A stretch of 8,745 bases of DNA from assembly GCA_031273405.1 (NCBI GenBank), contig JAISRW010000085.1, positions 1 through 8,745 on the forward strand, given 5' to 3'. Source of the DNA: Treponema sp. GTDB taxonomy: Bacteria; Spirochaetota; Spirochaetia; Treponematales; Breznakiellaceae. The notes beneath the pieces are model-generated. The model was not told the origin of the DNA. It was given only the letters and a program-made list of their open reading frames with translations, and did no database searches. Positions 5,602 to 8,745 of the stretch are shown here, one piece after another. Made by a program: the position numbers and the translations under genes. Every line of letters starts with the position of its first letter. Within the stretch, counting starts at the first letter, position 1.

Positions 5602-5646
5602 GCGTGGCCGTTGTTTCATTGTGTCTTCTATAAATAAGACAGAACG

Positions 5647-7602
5647 CTAAAGGGTTCCCAGCAGGGCCCGGAACTCCTTCTCGTCCAGGGATTCCTTTTC
5701 CAGAAGCGCCGCCGAGACCAGATCCAGGACGCCCCGGCGTTTTTCCAGGATTTCCTGGGTTTTGCCGTACTCCTGCTCCACGAGCCGGGCGATTTCCTCG
5801 TCCACGTACTGCTGGGTGCTCTCGGCATATTCCCGCTGGAACATGGGTTCCTGCCGCTGCTCGCCGGTCATGCTCATACCCCGGGAGGTCAGGGCCACGT
5901 TGCGGAAGCGGTCGCTCATGCCGTAGTCGGTGATCATCTTCCGGGCGATGTCGGTGGCCTTGGTAAGGTCGTTGGCCGCGCCGGTGGAATACTCCCCGGA
6001 GACCATCTCCTCGGCAATCCGGCCCCCCAGGAGTATATCGATCTTCCCTAAAAGGTCCGACCGGGTTACGGTATAGCGATCCTCCACGGGCATTTGCAGG
6101 GTATAGCCCAGGGCGAATCCCCTGGGGATGATCGAAATCTTCTGGACCGGGTCGGCGTTGGGGGTAAAGGCGGCCACCAGGGCGTGCCCGGCTTCATGGT
6201 AGGCGGTAAGCTTCCGCTCCTCCGCCTTGAGCACCCTGGTTTTCTTCTGCAGCCCCGCCACGGTTTTTTCAATAGCCTCGTCAAAGTCCTTCTGAAACAC
6301 TATCTGCCGCCCCGCCCGGACCGCCAAAAGGGCCGCCTCATTGACGATGTTGGCCAAATCCGCGCCGGAAAAACCGGAGGTAATCCGGGCCACCGCCACC
6401 AGGTCCACCTGGGGGGCAAGTTTTACCGCCCTGGAATGGATCTTCAGTATCTCCTCCCGGCCTTTCAGGTCCGGCCGGTCCACCAGCACCTGGCGGTCAA
6501 AGCGGCCAGGCCGCAGCAGCGCCGGGTCCAGCACGTCGGGCCGGTTGGTAGCGGCCAGGATGATGAGCCCCGAGGTGGCGTCAAAGCCGTCCATCTCTAC
6601 CAGGAGTTGGTTCAGGGTCTGCTCCCGCTCGTCGTTGCCCCCGGCTATGTTGTTGATCCGGCTCTTGCCTATGGCGTCAAGCTCGTCGATAAAGATGATG
6701 CAGGGGGCCTTCTCCCTGGCCTGCTTAAAAAGGTCCCGAACCCTGGCGGCCCCGACGCCGACGAACATTTCCACGAAATCAGCGCCGCTCATGCGGAAAA
6801 AGGCGACCCCCGCCTCCCCGGCAACCGCCCGGGCCAGCAAGGTCTTCCCCGTGCCGGGGGGGCCGACCAGGAGCACCCCCTTGGGGATCTTGCCTCCGAT
6901 GTCGGTGTATTTCTTGGGGGATTTGAGAAAATCCACCACCTCCACCAGTTCTTCCTTGGCCTCGTCCACCCCGGCCACATCGGCGAAGCGGGTGGCAATA
7001 TCCCCCTCCGCCACGATCACCGCCCGGTTCTGCCCCACCGAGAGGACGTTCCCCCCCATGTTCCCCAGCCGCTTCATGAGGAAACGCCAGATAAAAATAA
7101 AGAAAGCGATGGGCAGAACCCAACTAAAAATGATGTTAAGAACCGTACTCCCTTCCCGGGAAACCGCGTAGTAAGCCACGTTTTTCTCGTCCATCAGCTT
7201 GATAATATCCGGATCGTAGATGGGCACCGTCCGGTAAACCGCTTCGGGAGCCCGGCCGTAGGAGGTACGCATCAGGGGATTGGGCGAGGGTTCCCGTCTT
7301 GCCGGCGAGGTATAGCCGGTATAATAAGAATCGGTCATTTCAACCCGCTTTATCTCCCCGCCGGCAATTTTCGCCTTAAATTCGGAAAAATCTATAGTCG
7401 GATTTACCCGGTTGAGAAACACATAATTAAAGAGGCTCAAGCCGATAATGAGGATAAGAACATAGATAAGAGAAAATTTCCATCCACCGAAAGGTTTAAA
7501 GTCAGGCAGTTTCGGCCCGCCTCCTCCGAAGGGGAAATTCGGACCGGAATTTTTTTGTTTCCGTTTATCGCTTTGAGGGTCATCGGCCCCGTATTCAGCC
7601 AT
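5647..7602 (-). CDS. ftsH: FtsH, ATP-dependent membrane zinc metalloprotease
   Basis: FtsH is a hexameric inner-membrane AAA+ protease that extracts and degrades misfolded membrane proteins and short-lived regulators. All hallmarks are present in 651 aa: membrane helices at about 43-63 and 155-174 flanking a periplasmic domain, Walker A GPPGTGKT at 247-254, pore loop FVG at 280-282, Walker B with D306-E307, arginine fingers R364 and R367 in the second region of homology, and the zinc site HEAGH at 469-473 with third ligand D545. It reads as complete and catalytically competent. The cytoplasmic N-terminus before the first helix is about 42 residues and Gly/Pro/Lys-rich, far longer than in E. 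coli FtsH, whose first helix starts within a few residues. The start is well set by AAGGAG 5 nt before ATG 7602. It appears monocistronic: a 199-nt spacer follows, and an ABC ATPase gene diverges upstream. Confidence 0.97.
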   Translation of the reverse strand: MAEYGADDPQSDKRKQKNSGPNFPFGGGGPKLPDFKPFGGWKFSLIYVLILIIGLSLFNYVFLNRVNPTIDFSEFKAKIAGGEIKRVEMTDSYYTGYTSPARREPSPNPLMRTSYGRAPEAVYRTVPIYDPDIIKLMDEKNVAYYAVSREGSTVLNIIFSWVLPIAFFIFIWRFLMKRLGNMGGNVLSVGQNRAVIVAEGDIATRFADVAGVDEAKEELVEVVDFLKSPKKYTDIGGKIPKGVLLVGPPGTGKTLLARAVAGEAGVAFFRMSGADFVEMFVGVGAARVRDLFKQAREKAPCIIFIDELDAIGKSRINNIAGGNDEREQTLNQLLVEMDGFDATSGLIILAATNRPDVLDPALLRPGRFDRQVLVDRPDLKGREEILKIHSRAVKLAPQVDLVAVARITSGFSGADLANIVNEAALLAVRAGRQIVFQKDFDEAIEKTVAGLQKKTRVLKAEERKLTAYHEAGHALVAAFTPNADPVQKISIIPRGFALGYTLQMPVEDRYTVTRSDLLGKIDILLGGRIAEEMVSGEYSTGAANDLTKATDIARKMITDYGMSDRFRNVALTSRGMSMTGEQRQEPMFQREYAESTQQYVDEEIARLVEQEYGKTQEILEKRRGVLDLVSAALLEKESLDEKEFRALLGTL

Positions 7603-7630
7603 TTTTACTCCTTACTATGCTATTAGAGCG

Positions 7631-7659
7631 TTTCCCAAAACTCGGTTGGTTTTGGGAAA
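7631..7659. repeat. Perfect 11-bp inverted repeat upstream of ftsH, copy of the 80-117 core
   Basis: TTTCCCAAAAC (7631-7641) pairs with GTTTTGGGAAA (7649-7659) around a 7-nt loop. The central 21 bases equal the minus strand of 88-108 at 20 of 21 positions. It lies 29 nt upstream of the ftsH start. A weak minus-strand -10 (TATATT, 7672-7667) would place it inside the ftsH leader RNA, where it could affect mRNA stability or expression. From the ABC-gene side it lies upstream of the promoter. Confidence 0.65.
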
Positions 7660-7679
7660 GCCTCATAATATAAGAACCA

Positions 7680-7704
7680 TTCCCGCCAACCGAAGTTTCG
7701 GGAA
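7680..7704. repeat. Second, shorter inverted repeat in the ftsH/ABC divergent region
   Basis: TTCCCG (7680-7685) and CGGGAA (7699-7704) form a 6-bp stem. The loop contains AACCGAAGTT, which can form a further 3-bp stem. It shares the CCAACCG/CGGTTGG word and TTCCC arms with the 7631-7659 element, so it may be a degenerate copy. It lies between the two divergent promoters, where it could bind a regulator shared by ftsH and the ABC gene. Confidence 0.45.
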
Positions 7705-7730
7705 AGTATCATAATTCTTCCAAAATTCAC

Positions 7731-7760
7731 TTGAAAAATCATGGGAATTACCTTTATACT
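7731..7760 (+). promoter_or_regulatory. Sigma70-type promoter for the ABC ATPase gene
   Basis: TTGAAA (7731-7736) and TATACT (7755-7760) are separated by 18 nt. The boxes match consensus at 4 of 6 and 5 of 6 positions. The leader to the GTG start would be roughly 75-80 nt, long enough to hold the hairpin described at 7795-7834. Confidence 0.55.
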
Positions 7761-7794
7761 AATATCCGCTTTTTAAGGTCTTTTATCAACACAT

Positions 7795-7834
7795 TTGGCA
7801 AAAATCTCTTTGCTTAAAGCAAAAGAGGCGCCAA
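7795..7834 (+). promoter_or_regulatory. 5'-leader hairpin overlapping the ABC-gene ribosome site
   Basis: The inner stem CTCTTTGC (7806-7813)/GC-A-AAAGAG (7819-7827, one bulged A) is capped by TTAAA. An outer stem TTGGC (7795-7799)/GCCAA (7830-7834) closes the structure. The last two paired bases (7833-7834) are the first two of AAGGAGG (7833-7839), 5 nt before the GTG, so the fold could lower ribosome access. No known riboswitch consensus is apparent. Confidence 0.35.
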
Positions 7835-7844
7835 GGAGGCTTTC

Positions 7845-8745
7845 GTGATTGAGGTTACGAACCTGGTTAGACGCTACGGTCCCCATGTGGCGGTGGATCA
7901 CGCGAATTTTAAAATCGAAAAGGGCGAAATCGTAGGATTCCTGGGGCCCAACGGGGCGGGAAAGTCAACGACCATGAATATCCTCACCGGGTATCTTTCT
8001 TCTACCCAGGGAACGGTCCTTGTGGACGGTATGGATATTCTTGAGCATCCTACGGAAATCAAAAAGAAGATAGGCTATCTGCCGGAAAATCCTCCCCTTT
8101 ATATGGACATGACCGTCAGGGAATATCTTTCTTTTGCCGGAGAGATCAAGAAGATCCCCAAGAAAGAGAAGAAGGAGAGGATGGACCGTATCATGGAGAC
8201 CGTGGGCATCACCGATGTTTCCGGGCGGCTTATCAAGAACCTTTCCAAGGGATACAAACAGCGGGTCGGCTTGGCCCAGGCAATGATAGGAGATCCGGAG
8301 GCCCTGATTCTGGACGAGCCCACCGCGGGCCTGGACCCCAAGCAAATTCTGGAGATTCGGGATCTGATTATAGAACTGGGGAAGGATCATACCATCATCC
8401 TCAGCTCCCACATACTGCCGGAGGTAAGCGCCGTCTGCAAACGGGTGCTCATCATCAACCAGGGGGTTATTGTCGCCGACGACACCCCGGAGAACCTTGC
8501 CAAGCGGCTCCTGGGGGGCAGCCACATCCTGCTCCGGCTGGACGGCAGCCGGGAGGCCGTTTCCAAGGCCCTGGAGAGGGTCCCCGCCGTGAGGAGGGTG
8601 CAGTTCAGGGAATCCCAGGAGCCGGATACCCAGGAGGCCGTGGCGGAGGCGGCGGAAGAAACCGACATCAGGCGGGATATTTTCCGCTCCCTCAGCGCCG
8701 CCAAGATCCCCATCCTGATGATGCGGTCTCTGGACATGAGCCTGG
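7845..8745 (+). CDS. ABC-transporter ATP-binding protein, ABC-2/GldA-like (3' end beyond the window)
   Basis: A GTG start at 7845, with AAGGAGG 5 nt upstream, opens a frame that stays open for 300 codons to the window edge. It is an ATP-binding subunit that would power an ABC-2 type exporter from the cytoplasmic face. Motifs in order: Walker A GPNGAGKST at 34-42, a Q-loop variant YLPENPP at 78-84 with Glu in place of Gln (common in this subfamily), signature LSKGYKQR at 133-140, Walker B ALILDE at 153-158, D-loop GLDP at 162-165 and switch His189. The region after about residue 215 is an acidic C-terminal extension as in GldA/CcmA-type ATPases; its end is cut off. In GldA-type systems a permease and a GldG-like gene usually follow, so these may lie to the right. 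It diverges from ftsH. The substrate cannot be told from the ATPase alone; specific assignment to GldA is tentative. Confidence 0.92.
   Translation, partial: MIEVTNLVRRYGPHVAVDHANFKIEKGEIVGFLGPNGAGKSTTMNILTGYLSSTQGTVLVDGMDILEHPTEIKKKIGYLPENPPLYMDMTVREYLSFAGEIKKIPKKEKKERMDRIMETVGITDVSGRLIKNLSKGYKQRVGLAQAMIGDPEALILDEPTAGLDPKQILEIRDLIIELGKDHTIILSSHILPEVSAVCKRVLIINQGVIVADDTPENLAKRLLGGSHILLRLDGSREAVSKALERVPAVRRVQFRESQEPDTQEAVAEAAEETDIRRDIFRSLSAAKIPILMMRSLDMSL

Noticed and set aside
5425..5619. 64-codon minus-strand frame with four cysteines after ftsH
   Set aside because: It has no convincing ribosome site, runs through low-complexity repeat DNA and the candidate promoter, and overlaps the next gene out of frame. 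Kept only as part of a finding.
5622..5641. Terminator directly after ftsH (TGTCTT/AAGACA)
   Set aside because: A 6-bp weak stem with an 8-nt loop and no T-run; not enough for a terminator call.
6094..7626. 510-codon plus-strand open frame opposite ftsH (and 276 codons at 6341-7171)
   Set aside because: These are antisense shadows of a strongly conserved ftsH in GC-rich DNA; the translations are Pro/Gly/His- or Ser/Arg-rich with no domain.
7603..7844. Heat-shock operator (CIRCE) upstream of ftsH
   Set aside because: The inverted repeats present do not match the TTAGCACTC/GAGTGCTAA arms.
7965..8525. 186-codon minus-strand frame (and 8387-8737 minus)
   Set aside because: They lie opposite the ABC ATPase, whose Walker A, signature and Walker B motifs prove the plus-strand frame.

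Overview
This window is bacterial chromosome with roughly balanced base composition. The seven minus-strand genes (one of them broken) and one plus-strand gene look like core or near-core functions, not a mobile island. The style suggests a spirochaete of the Treponema group: short uncharacterised helical ORFs beside TPR proteins, an FtsH with a long cytoplasmic N-terminus, a GldA-like ABC ATPase, and AT-rich promoters between genes of mixed GC. That assignment is inference from gene style, not from a diagnostic marker. I found no rRNA, tRNA, CRISPR array, insertion sequence or phage gene.

Layout in window coordinates. Positions 1-119 hold three successive hairpins. Positions 120-1016 (minus) hold a PAP2-type membrane phosphatase gene interrupted by one in-frame TAA. 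It lies 3 nt downstream of a MarR-type regulator (1020-1484), so the two probably form a regulator/effector operon with a good sigma70-type promoter and an overlapping palindrome. A 260-bp spacer (1485-1744) follows. Next comes a tight minus-strand operon: a 115-aa hypothetical (3972-4319), a ten-TPR protein (2825-3979) and the 23S rRNA/tRNA methyltransferase rlmN (1745-2812). Upstream of it is a separate minus-strand pair: a 148-aa hypothetical (5001-5447) and the 16S rRNA methyltransferase rsmD (4461-4994). Then comes ftsH (5647-7602, minus). At the right edge, a GTG-started ABC-transporter ATPase (7845 to beyond 8745, plus) diverges from ftsH across a 242-bp control region containing two hairpins.

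How the genes fit together: rlmN and rsmD both modify ribosomal RNA, and FtsH performs membrane-protein quality control, so most of the window is housekeeping for translation and the envelope. The TPR protein and the two small hypotheticals are probably cytoplasmic scaffold-type proteins of unknown role. The ABC ATPase should pair with permease genes lying outside the window. I see no clear new defence or biosynthetic system. The points most worth a second look are the single nonsense codon directly before PAP2 motif 1, a near-identical palindromic repeat shared by 88-108 and 7635-7655, a second shared small palindrome (1655-1669 and 5587-5601), and a two-TPR super-repeat in the TPR protein.
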